DNA of 33,254 nt, taken from NCBI GenBank assembly GCA_012295275.1, contig CM022672.1, positions 8,544,780-8,578,033 on the forward strand. The letters are read 5' to 3'. Of this stretch, positions 10,971-33,254 are shown piece by piece. The notes beneath the pieces were generated by a model, which was given only the letters and a program-made list of their open reading frames with translations, searched no databases and was not told where the DNA came from. Every line of letters starts with the position of its first letter. Position 1 is the stretch's first letter. The stretch comes from Chrysomallon squamiferum (taxonomy: Eukaryota; Mollusca; Gastropoda; Neomphalida; Peltospiridae). The position numbers and the translations under genes are program-made.

Positions 10971-12410
10971 GTGTTTCCAGTGTATGTAAATTCTGCTAGT
11001 GTGTTTTCTGGGTGGGTTGGTGTTTTGGTTGGTGCTTTTTGAGTGTGTCACCGTGTACGTTTGCTGGAGTGTATAGTAGTGTATGTCGGTGTGTTTTGGA
11101 ATGTTTGTGTCTATCTGTATATGTTAGTGTTTCTGTGTGTATGTGTCTGTGTCAGTATGTTAGAACGTACGCTTGTGTTTATCGGAGTAAGTGTGGGTAT
11201 TTGTATGTATGTGAGCTAAGTATGTCTGTGTTGGCGCGTATTTTGAAATGTATACTGTAACCTGTGTTTATAATGTGCTGATACACAGAATGTTAATATC
11301 TCAGAATGCAGGAACATCAGTGAATATGGAAAAAATAGCAGATTTATTTATTTATTTATTTATATGTATTGATTCAGAATGGTGATAAGTTACCACAGCA
11401 TTGACGTCACATCCTCTCCTCATCAGGTCATGTACAAGAGGCGGGTCTCCAGCGTGAACGGCAAAATGCAAAACTGTCCGATCATTGTTGTCGACTACAT
11501 CTAGGTCCGTCCCAGCTCGTATTAGAAAATTAGCAACATCCAGGTGTTTCCTATAGTTTAATACGTTAAAGAGGTGGACAATTTAGAATTTGATAAAATA
11601 AATAAATAAATAAATATAAGATAAATATTTATATTTAAGGAAAATAAAAATGCTGATCATTTGTCAATTTTCATTTTCATGAAAGGTAATCACAGTTTCA
11701 TATATAACAGGTTTAATTTTTATACAGACTCTGATCATTAATTCATAAATGTTTACGTTCAAAATTAAGATATATTTGTCTTTTTTCTGCGGTTTTCTCA
11801 AACAACAATTTAAAATTTACTATAATTCAGTAAAACCTACTTGTCGAGTGACTGAAAAAGTGGAGTGTGACCTCCCTGAGTCCCTCGCATTAATGTCTGC
11901 CCCTCTGTCTAACAGAAACTGAACAACTTCAAGTTTTCCTTTATCAGCTGCTATGTGTAAAAGAGTGAAGCCATTGGCTGGTTGATTTTTTATCTGGAAT
12001 TAAAACAGTGTGTGTTTACTCAATTAAAAACTTTTTTATTAACAACTTCCCTATTATAGAATGTGTAAAATATATTTAAGTATTTTTGAAATTAAACCTC
12101 AAGATATTTGAACATCATCTAACGAAATAAAAAATGTTCTTTAACTCATCTGTAAACGTAAATATTTTTATTTGATATTATAAACGTGAAATTATTTGAC
12201 TTCATTTTTTTTAACTGCAAGTTTTAGTCATTTAACAAAATATTTTTATTTGATATTATAAACTTATTAAATTTACCAGATGAGGATATTTTTCTAAAAT
12301 CTTCTTGATTTCATCAACATCAGACTTTTCAAGAGCTGTTAGAAATTCATCTGCACCATCTGCTTTAGTCCCTGTAAGGTCAGACAGAGCTTCCAGAGAT
12401 TTTTTCCACG

Positions 12411-13108
12411 CTGGGGAATATACAAATAATGTTTGATGAAGATAGCAGATTTCAGTCTTTCTAACGTTAGATGGTCGATTTGTTTAATGTTATAAAGGTG
12501 CCTACATATAATTCAGTATAGACCTCTTCACATATAGCCTTAAATGACATCACTGATTTAACAAAAAAATATTATTATAAATACAGTTATTATAAATACA
12601 ACTTTAATTTCAGAAAATAAATATTACAGATATAACGGCAGGTATTACAGAGATATTTTTTATACTGAAGAAATCGTGGTTCTCGAAGCCATTGCATAAT
12701 ATTATCAACAGGCAAGAATACATCAACATATTTGTGGTCATTTATTTAGATAAAAGTATTATTAAAGATATAATTTTTATTAATATTTTGAAATAAAGGT
12801 TGACATATAGTATTTTGTTATATTATACTATAACTTTTTTAAAGAATTAATGTCTGTCTCACAAAAAATGAAAGATGAAAGAAATAAACCAGAAACAATA
12901 TTAATCATATTTAGTTCTTTGTCATTATTAAAAAATTAAAAAATTAGTTTTTAAAGATTTTCAAAACGAAAGATGACGTTAGATATAGTTAATTGTCATA
13001 TTAAATTAAATTGTGTTTAAATATTAATGCATGCTTGACAAAAAGGGAAACATGTTACCAATTGTAAGAAGCAATATAAAAACAGAATCAATATTAATCA
13101 GTGTTTAC
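12411..13108 (-). other. Intron 7 of copy B
   Basis: AT-rich intron of 698 bp between exons 8 and 7, homologous in large part to 29800-30299 of copy C. No further element is seen. Confidence 0.7.
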
Positions 13109-14075
13109 CTTCCGTTAATTTAGACAGAGCTCCTAAAGGATCTGAAGGCAGGTCTGATTTCAGACTGTCTAAAACTGCTTTCAAGCCTAAAGGATCTGAA
13201 GGCAGGTCTACATCCACACTGTCTAAAAGTCCTTTCAAGTCTAAAGGATCTGAAGGCAGGTCTGATTTCGAGGCTGGAAGGCAGCAGGCCGGATTGTAAC
13301 GAACAAGTGGAAGTCCAAATCTGACTAAGAGATCACCATCGTCTAAAACTTTGACAACCTTTCCCACTTTACCAAGAAACTGAAACACATAAACATTTCA
13401 AACATTATCTAAAAAGTCAGCTATTACAAAATAACAGAAAGTGATAATATTAAGTTTTCTATTTACTTTACCAAAACAAATAAACATCTCAAACATTATT
13501 AAAATATTTATACATGAAAGTATGATACAATGTGACAATATTAAATTTATTATTTTGTTTGCCAGGATGGTCGAACACATAAACATTTGAAAAACATAAA
13601 ATTTTACACCATTTGTTAAAAATGTATAAAAATTTATCTTAGACATGCGCAAAAATATATAAAAACACACGCACATTCCTACGTACATATATACACAAAA
13701 CTGCATTACAAAAATATATACATACATATAAATATACATATATATACATGCAGAAACAAGCATAAGCATTCTATTATACATGGACAAATACATGTCATGT
13801 TTGATTTGCATCTGACATAAAATATGACAGACATACATATACATGTGTCTACGTACATAGATTTATACACACACACAAACACACAAACAGATATACACAG
13901 ATATTCTATTATAGACGCAAGATTTCCTAAATACATTTTAAAAAAGTTTTGAATTTGCATCTGACATCAAAAACCAAACCTGAGTCATTTTACCATTCCA
14001 ACCTCCGTGACGTTTTTGTAAGCGTTTCACCGTCTCCTTGTCATCAAGAATTCTAACTGCACTCCCTTTCTTAAA

Positions 14076-15012
14076 CTGTAATAACAACACAAATAAACTT
14101 AAACACTACTTTTTCTTAAACTGTAATAACAACACAAACTTAAACACTACTTTTCTTCCACTGTAATGAAAAATATACAAAACAGAAACAATAACAACAA
14201 AATAAACTTAAATACTACCTTTCTTAAACAGTAATAACATCATAAATAAACAATCACTACATTTCTTAAACTGTAATAAAATAACAACACAAAAAACTTA
14301 ACACACTAACTTTTTTAAACTGTAATAATAACAAAATAAACTAAACACTACCTTTCTTTTAAACTGTAATAATAACAAAAAATAAACAAAATACTTAAAC
14401 TTTCTTTAACACTATAACAACACAAATTAACTTAAACACTACATTTCTTAAACTGCAATAAAAAACAATGAAAAAACTTAAACATTACCTTTCTTAAAAA
14501 TGCAATAACAACACAAATAAACAGAAACACTATCTTTCTTAAAATGCAATAACAACACAAATAAACTTAAACACTACCTTTCTTGACTGTAACATGACAA
14601 ATAGATGTCACCTTTCTTAAAATTAAATTAAATTAATCAACAAATAACTTAAACACTATATTTCTTAAACTGTAAATAAAATAACAACGCAAATAAACTT
14701 AAACACTACATTTCTTAAAACTGCAATAACAACAAAAGTTAAAATAATAACTTATTGTAATAAAAAAAATAAACTTGCAAAATTTCTTAAGTTAGTAAAA
14801 AACAAATATAAAAACATTATCTTTCCAAAAATCTATTAAAAACAACAACACAAACTTAAACACTGTTTTTCATAAACTGTAAAAAATAATCAAATAATAA
14901 AACAAACAAAAACAAATAAAATTAAAACTGTAATATAAAATAAACAAAACACTATTTTAAAACGCAATAACAACACAAATAAACTTAAGAAGTTTCATTC
15001 TTAAACTGTAAT
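14076..15012 (-). repeat. Intron 5 array of copied exon 6 acceptors, copy B
   Basis: About 18 degenerate units of roughly 45-50 bp. On the transcribed strand many units read TTATTACAG|TTTAAGAAAG|GTAGTG. That is the true exon 6 acceptor (14078-14076), the first ten exon bases, and a GT in donor position. On the plus strand they appear as CTTTCTTAAACTGTAATAAC, then AACACAAATAAACTTAAACAC. The paralogous array in copy C is 31203-31650. Confidence 0.8.
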
Positions 15013-17193
15013 TAAAATTTTCCTTCCAACAAATTAATAATCAGCAATTGTTATCTGACTTATTATGAAAAAAATGTACACAGGAAAGAACAACGTCAAA
15101 AAAAAAAATTAACAATAAAAATTAATAATCATAACTGATATGATAAAAAATAATTTTATTTAGAGAAACGTTTTAAAAATTACAACGATTATTACAATGA
15201 ATTAAATTTTGAATCATTTCAAATGAAAGGTTTACAAATAAAATAATTATTCACAAAAACAGATTTAAAATCAGACCTTGTTTTTACTTGATGAACCATG
15301 TTTTCCTTCATACTAAATATTCCAAAGTTTTACAACATCAGCATCTGAGAATAATAATATTACACAGAATATTTTGAAAAATATTTGACAATATTATTTG
15401 GTGTCTTAACAATATTTAAATAATATTATTTATATTTTTCAATTGTCAAATATTTTTATATAAAATGATTTAAATTATTAATATCAATGTTACCTAGAAT
15501 GTTTTTAACAATATTTGTATCTTGTTTTGACTCTGTGAATCAAACAGAACATTTCAAAAATATCTGTATATTTCATTTCTTTTTCAGAATCTTTTGAATA
15601 GTAAACAGGCAAAATTATTTTAAGTGTGAGTCTTACCTAGAACGGGCAAATGTTGAGGGTAACACTGAGGTCCTAGTGCAGGTTCAATACAATGGACATC
15701 AACTTGACCCTGATGACCAACACGACACGTAGTTGTCTCCCCTGTCTCCCAGGCAACAGTCACTGCAGATCTGTAGGATTTGGAATCGTGACTGATAAAT
15801 CCCTGTGTCACTGTCCCTGTTTTACCTTGTCCACCTGTAAAATGTGTATGTTTTTTTCGATAAAACTGATATCGTAAGACAATAACCAGTTATTTTTTAT
15901 CCTGCATAAAAATGCAGAATAATACAAAACTAAATTAAATTAGTGAAGTAAAGAGAGCAGCAGATTCATGCATACTGATTTTTATTGTGTTATATATTTT
16001 TAAAAAAAAACTTATTTGTTTTATACAAACCTAAACAACATAATATGTTGAATGTTATTTATTAAAGTAAATAGTGTTCTGAAATGATATATTTTGGTTT
16101 TGTGCCCGAAAATATAAATATCTACTTAGTCATAATATATATAGTGTAAAATAATAACATTTTAATATCAAGTTCAAAATAACAACATTTTTATAACAAT
16201 CCTATTAATAACAGAAGCATATATTTATTTTCTCATTTGTTATTCAGAAGACAACACATTGAAATTTTTTTTCATTCACCGTCTTTGTCATCCTGGTCCC
16301 AGTGTGTTCCTCGGGTGACCACAGCGCTAGGAAATATACCGTATGTTTGAATCGTAGATGTGGTGAACCGTGCAGGTACGAGAGAGCTGTACAAGACATA
16401 AAAATGAAACATCCATTACATAATAACATCAAACTTTAGAATTTACACTGCATTTTAAATATTAAAATCCTTGCTGTTTCAGTTATTCTGTGGGTTTCAT
16501 GATTTATTTATTTTTTTTATTTATTTACCCTTCTGATGTCGCTGTGTCGTATCGAACAAAGTCGTGTGAACGATCATGCTTTCCCATGAAGTAACACAAA
16601 GAACACAAGTGTAAATCTTCACATGTCTTACACGACCATCTCATTCCTATTATATCTTTCTCTCCACATCCATTACAAACTTTGTCTTTATGACGAACTC
16701 CTGAAAAGAAAGAATGAAAAGAAGAATTAAAAAAGAACAAAATGATATATCTCTGAATACATTATTTACTTTACTTATAAATTAAAATAAGTAATTATAT
16801 ATGAAGAAAAAATATTTCAAGATAAAAATAAATAAAAAATAAATAAAAATTTAAGGAAAATATTCCAAAAATAATATAAATCCTTTTAATTTACTTATTC
16901 ATTAAATATGTGGAAAACTAAAATATTATTATTTTATTTTTATTATATTTTTATTTTTAAATATTATTATTATTATTTTTTTTTTACCTAATGTTATTAT
17001 TGTCTACAATTCTTAAGTCAAACTTGTTTCCTTTTCCAGCTGAGGAAATTGTTACTTTTCCGTTGTCCCAAATCACTGTGCATGTTTTATCTTCTGCATA
17101 AGACGTTGTTGTTCCCAGATGACCTTCACCTCCATCTACCTCTCCTCCTGACCAATCAGGACCTCGCATAACTCGAATCCCAACACCCGCCAT

Positions 17194-18120
17194 GTTATCT
17201 GATTAAGACTACAGTAGAAATACCCAGCACTTTATTTGTTATAGAGTAAATGTATAACTTTTTCACAAGACACAAATAAATATTTCTGTTTCTTTTGTAT
17301 AATAATCATCAAGGAAATCAAACAAAACAGACTACTAAATTCATCATAACTTTCTGCTACTACTACTACTACTATACTACGATTACTGATATTATTACTA
17401 CTACTACTACTACTACTAGCACTACGACTACTGCTACAACGGCTGAAGCTACTACTACTGACACACTGTACATATAGTGACATTAAATCTTTTGTGAACA
17501 GATAAATAACGTGATTGTTTTAATTTTAATTTTTTTTCTTCTTAACTTATTATTTTGAGTCAGACATTTAGACAGAAGAAAAAGTAGGTAAGGTTGAGAT
17601 ATTTTAGCTAAAATGAAAAAAAAATAAAGTTTAGTTTCGGTCAGGTTTTATCTGAAAAGCCGTTTGTGTCGTTGTTAACAAACAGTTATGCTGTCGTTGT
17701 ACACTAGGACAGAAATTAAACACTTCTACACAAAACACGTTTGTAAATAAACTTTTATATCTAATACTTATCTGTACCTACCTGTATAAAATTAACAAGT
17801 TTTTTTTCAGCAAAATGTCTTTTGAAAAACTTTTGAGGAAACTGAAACTCTACCTGTAATCTATAAATAAAACTTGGAAAACCCGTCAATGTTCTAAATT
17901 TAGTCAGACCATGACCGGAAGAAAATTAACAGATTGTTTATTTATGTATTCGTTTATTCGTTTCTTTCTTTCTTTGTCTTTGTCTGATTGAGTTGTATAA
18001 ATATAAATAATCTCACTGAACATGACGAATCAAACAATTGTTTCTCACTGATTAGTAGCTGTCCGCGTTTATCCTCTTCCACTCATCTGGTCATTCCGTG
18101 ATGAACGATCAGTGAAATCT
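17194..18120 (-). promoter_or_regulatory. Upstream block of copy B, paralogous to 2115-3225
   Basis: Shares long near-identical stretches with the region upstream of copy A, including a splice donor (ACAG|GTAGGT at 17785-17776) for a likely 5' UTR exon. Copy B therefore inherited promoter-side DNA even though its coding frame is broken. Confidence 0.5.
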
Positions 18121-18123
18121 AGT

Positions 18124-18126
<3 letters not shown>

Positions 18127-18187
<61 letters not shown>
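18127..18187. repeat. (CT)n microsatellite
   Basis: About 30 CT units at the outer end of the duplicated upstream block. Similarity to the copy A side stops near here (3226). Confidence 0.97.
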
Positions 18188-18191
<4 letters not shown>

Positions 18192-18228
18192 CATTTTAAA
18201 TTATTTCATTTATTAATTTATTTATTCA

Positions 18229-18510
18229 TCTTTATTATTTATTTACAGTTTAATGTTTGTTTGTTCTAATTTTATCGTTGTAACTGAGTAGCAGTCTGCA
18301 GGCATCGACAGTAAGACAGTATTAAACGGCTGGTTCAGTCTAATCATAACTGTTTCTGACTAGCACGACTGGTCGTGTTCGTAATTTATGAACGGTGAAT
18401 ATTATTTATTTACAGTTTAATGTTTGTTTGTTCTAATTTTATCGTTGTAACTGAGTGCAGTCTGCAGGCATATTCATAACTGTTTCTATTTTTATGAACG
18501 GTGAATTCAT
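18229..18510. repeat. Direct duplication of about 165-bp period
   Basis: ATTTATTTACAGTTTAATG, then GTTTGTTCTAATTTTATCG, then CAGTCTGCAGGCAT occur at about 18238-18303 and again at about 18405-18470. Each is followed by versions of TCATAACTGTTTCT and ATGAACGGTGAAT. No coding content. Confidence 0.8.
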
Positions 18511-18741
18511 TTGCCGTCCATTACAACATTAATATATTCTATTTTTATTCTTCAGAGGATTGACGAATTATTAAACTATCGACGCAGAAGTCGCTGGTTC
18601 TATAAATAGACGTGACGTGGCGTGACGTGGGCAGTGAATAACTAAACAATCCCGACTTGGTGCTAACCGCTGGCGGACATGGACATTTTTGTAGAGCCGG
18701 CATTCGTTACCACTCGGTCGATTCCGTGCCTTTTGATACAT

Positions 18742-18803
18742 TCGGAACACCTCGTACGTTTCTCTGAAATACAAGTGAAGCGGAATATGACGAGGTGTTC
18801 CGA
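18742..18803. repeat. 14-bp perfect inverted repeat with 34-nt loop
   Basis: TCGGAACACCTCGT at 18742-18755 is the exact reverse complement of ACGAGGTGTTCCGA at 18790-18803. It lies in a less AT-rich stretch (18570-18830) upstream of the transposase remnant and could be part of a mobile element. Confidence 0.6.
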
Positions 18804-19062
18804 CTGACCCGAATCAACCGGGAATTATAGTATGTGTGTGTGTGTGTGTGTGCGTGTGCGCAAGCGCGCTAAATTTAGTACGCATAAATCTATGCCATAA
18901 ATACTATCAGATTTTTTGTTTTCGTCCAATAAATCGAAAAGGCAATAAAATGCAAAGCATATAATTGTGTACGTTCTTTGAATAAATATTTTCTGAGTTT
19001 TTCAAATATACGACAATCCATTCCGTTTTCGGGTTGTTTACGGTCGTAATCAAGCAGGCAAC

Positions 19063-20554
19063 ATGGACCTGCGTAAATACGGGTTTTCATCTGACAAACA
19101 CGTCAGAAATTGATTTGTCCAAGAAAAGAAGGGGTAAGGCAGAATCTAAAGAGAAAATATGAAAAAGAAAAGAGAAAACGACAGTTCTGCCAGAAATGGA
19201 AAGACGAGGTCTTGTGGCTTGACTACGATGAAGAAAGCGATACCATATTCTGCATCGCATGTAGAAAATATGGAATTGTTGGGAGATTTGTCAAGGGTAC
19301 AAATAATTTTAGAACTGATGCAATAAAAACAATAAAAAGCCACTCTGAATCCTTGTCACATACAAAACAAAACACACAAAAAAAAAAAACACGTTTGACA
19401 TGAAACGCATACCGGCACAGTTGTTCCTTGGAGTCCGACTCTGGTCCCAGTGGGGTTCAAGCTCATCATCCGGTTGTAATTGGTTCTATGGATGTTGTTA
19501 TTCGAAGGCTCAATGAAGATGAAAGGAATCAGTTAACTGGTTGCTTTGATACTGCATATTTTATTGCTAAGGAAGAGTTGCCATTTACCTTGCATCCCAG
19601 TTTACTGTCACTTCAAAGAAAAATGGTGTTATTTTACCAAACAGTTATCGTACTGATCAAGCCTGGAATACATTTATAATGGCATGCAAAATGAATCATT
19701 GGGCTTGGTTAAAAATGCCAGTGTTTATCGATCACGTTTGACTGTGCTACAGATGTCTCTGTCAGTGAAAGTGAAATAGTTTCTGCCAGGGTTTTTGAGT
19801 AAGGTGTCACACACAATTTATTTGTGAAGATAAATGCAGTAGAGCATGCAGGTGCAGAGGGTGTTCTGGATGCAACTGAAACAGCCATGGACAGTGTAGA
19901 TCCTGGTTGGGACTGGAAACAAAAACTTGTAGCAACAGGATCAGATGGTGACAGTGTGAACTTGGGGAAAAGACATAGTGTGGCTAAGTTGCTTAAAGAC
20001 CAGGTACCTCGCTTGTTTGCCATGCACTGTGTTAGCCACATACTTGAACTCGGTATCATAGATGCAATGAAGAAAAATGATGGTAAAATGTTTGATGATC
20101 TCAAGTCTGTACTAATGAATTTATATAAACACTACGACTACTGTGCTAAGGCACTGAGAGAACTACAACTGTTGTCGGAGGTAATGGAAGAAAAGATGGT
20201 CAAACTTGTCAGTCTGTTTGGTTGATGTCCTTTTGAGTAAGTACTCTACATTTGTAGCACTTTTTGCAAACAAACTCAAGAGGAAGTTGGGGACTGTTGA
20301 TGTTCAAGCCAGAGTACAACTTATTCTTAGACATCTGAAGGACTATAATCTTTCGAACTGCATGCACTTTTTGAAGGATGTATTAGCAATACTGACTGAG
20401 TTGTTCCTGCACTTTCAGAAGAGTAGCTGTGGGTTACCTGAAGCAACTGAGGCCCTGGAGACTGCACGTTTAAGACTCTCAGCTCTACAACAGTTGCCGG
20501 GTGTTAACTTGCAGAATTTTCGGGACACTATCACCAAAGACCATAAGTTTAAGA
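19063..20554 (+). pseudogene. KIAA1586/ZNF862-like hAT-type transposase remnant
   Basis: A plus-strand gene broken into pieces. It appears to start at ATG 19063 (MDLRKYGFSSDKHVR) and soon shifts frame. A TTF/BED-type zinc finger follows at 19185-19360 (WLDYDEESDTIFCIACRKYG, later IKSHSESLSH). Next is a segment typical of KIAA1586-like proteins (AYFIAKEELPF, then NGVILPNSYRTDQAWNTFI after a frameshift near 19620). A catalytic-core-like stretch follows (FDCATDVSVSESEIVSARVF, with a likely acidic residue) and ends at TAA 19799-19801. Then come KLVATGSDGDSVNLGKR, HCVSHILELG and, after a shift near 20210, LSKYSTFVALFANKLKRKL. The sequence enters the N gap. Multiple frameshifts and a stop mark it as dead. 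Assignment rests on motif resemblance only. Confidence 0.7.
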
Positions 20555-20754
20555 NNNNNNNNNNNNNNNNNNNNNNNNNNNNNNNNNNNNNNNNNNNNNN
20601 NNNNNNNNNNNNNNNNNNNNNNNNNNNNNNNNNNNNNNNNNNNNNNNNNNNNNNNNNNNNNNNNNNNNNNNNNNNNNNNNNNNNNNNNNNNNNNNNNNNN
20701 NNNNNNNNNNNNNNNNNNNNNNNNNNNNNNNNNNNNNNNNNNNNNNNNNNNNNN
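20555..20754. other. Assembly gap of 200 N
   Basis: Exactly 200 undetermined bases, a round number that suggests a placeholder length. It truncates the transposase remnant and sits between the last visible exon of copy C and copy B, so missing copy C exons could be hidden here. Confidence 0.98.
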
Positions 20755-20929
20755 TACGTATTGCTAAATGCGGTGGGAAGAACATGCGTACTCTATTTCA
20801 GTTTCGATATACTTTCCAATCGATATGTCAAAAAAAAAAAGAAATACAAAAAAAAAAAAAAAATAATAATAATAATAATAATAACTAAATAAATAAATAA
20901 AAAAATAAAATGGAAAAAAACAACGAAAA

Positions 20930-20935
20930 TTTATT
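20930..20935 (-). terminator. Candidate polyadenylation signal of truncated copy C
   Basis: The minus strand reads AATAAA starting 11 bp after the TAA at 20948-20946, followed by T-rich DNA (reverse of the A-run at 20829-20865). This would make a compact new 3' end directly after the ankyrin-coding exon. Confidence 0.4.
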
Positions 20936-20945
20936 TTTATCTATT

Positions 20946-33206
<12,261 letters not shown>

Positions 33207-33254
33207 CTGTAAAGTGTTTGTCTTTTCGATAAAACTGATATCGTAAGACAATAA

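Noticed and set aside
18571-18774. Minus-strand 67-codon frame in the less AT-rich island
   Set aside because: No family resemblance, no splice or promoter context, and it overlaps an inverted repeat.

Overview
This is a window of animal nuclear DNA. It is AT-rich, its genes are split into short exons with consensus GT-AG borders, and it is full of microsatellites and minisatellites. I suspect a lophotrochozoan invertebrate, possibly a mollusc, from the style of the low-complexity DNA and the expanded gene family. That assignment is low confidence and rests on no specific marker.

The window is built around three head-to-tail paralogues of a mind bomb (MIB)-like E3 ubiquitin ligase, all on the minus strand and called C, B and A in order of transcription. 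The predicted architecture is MIB/HERC2 domain, ZZ zinc finger, second MIB/HERC2 domain, mind-bomb SH3-type repeat, ankyrin repeats, and a C-terminal Cys-rich RING-like finger, over 17 coding exons. Copy A (1-2114) shows exons 1-4 and part of exon 5, then runs off the left edge. Copy B (7169-17193) is present from ATG to stop but carries three independent disabling changes and looks like a pseudogene. Copy C (20946-33206) enters from the right edge at exon 4. It is intact through exon 15, but the two RING exons are absent and the frame closes just after the ankyrin repeats, with AATAAA 11 bp downstream of the stop.

The 2115-7168 interval lies upstream of A and holds a duplicated promoter-side block followed by T-rich and simple-repeat DNA. 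The 17194-20945 interval lies between B and C. It holds the matching upstream block, a (CT)n tract, a small direct duplication, a decayed KIAA1586/ZNF862-like hAT-type transposase remnant on the plus strand, and a 200-base N gap. Intron 14 of copy C is swollen to 5.2 kb by a MULE transposase remnant and about 109 copies of a 35-bp satellite. The paralogous intron of copy B still holds a short satellite-like precursor.

MIB ligases are known to ubiquitylate Notch ligands and promote their endocytosis. Whether these divergent paralogues do so cannot be told from sequence. The least ordinary signal is how tandem repeats have grown inside the introns. Several arrays contain copied splice-site edges: the exon 6 acceptor in intron 5, the exon 1 tail and donor in intron 1, and an exon 4 donor-like motif in intron 4.
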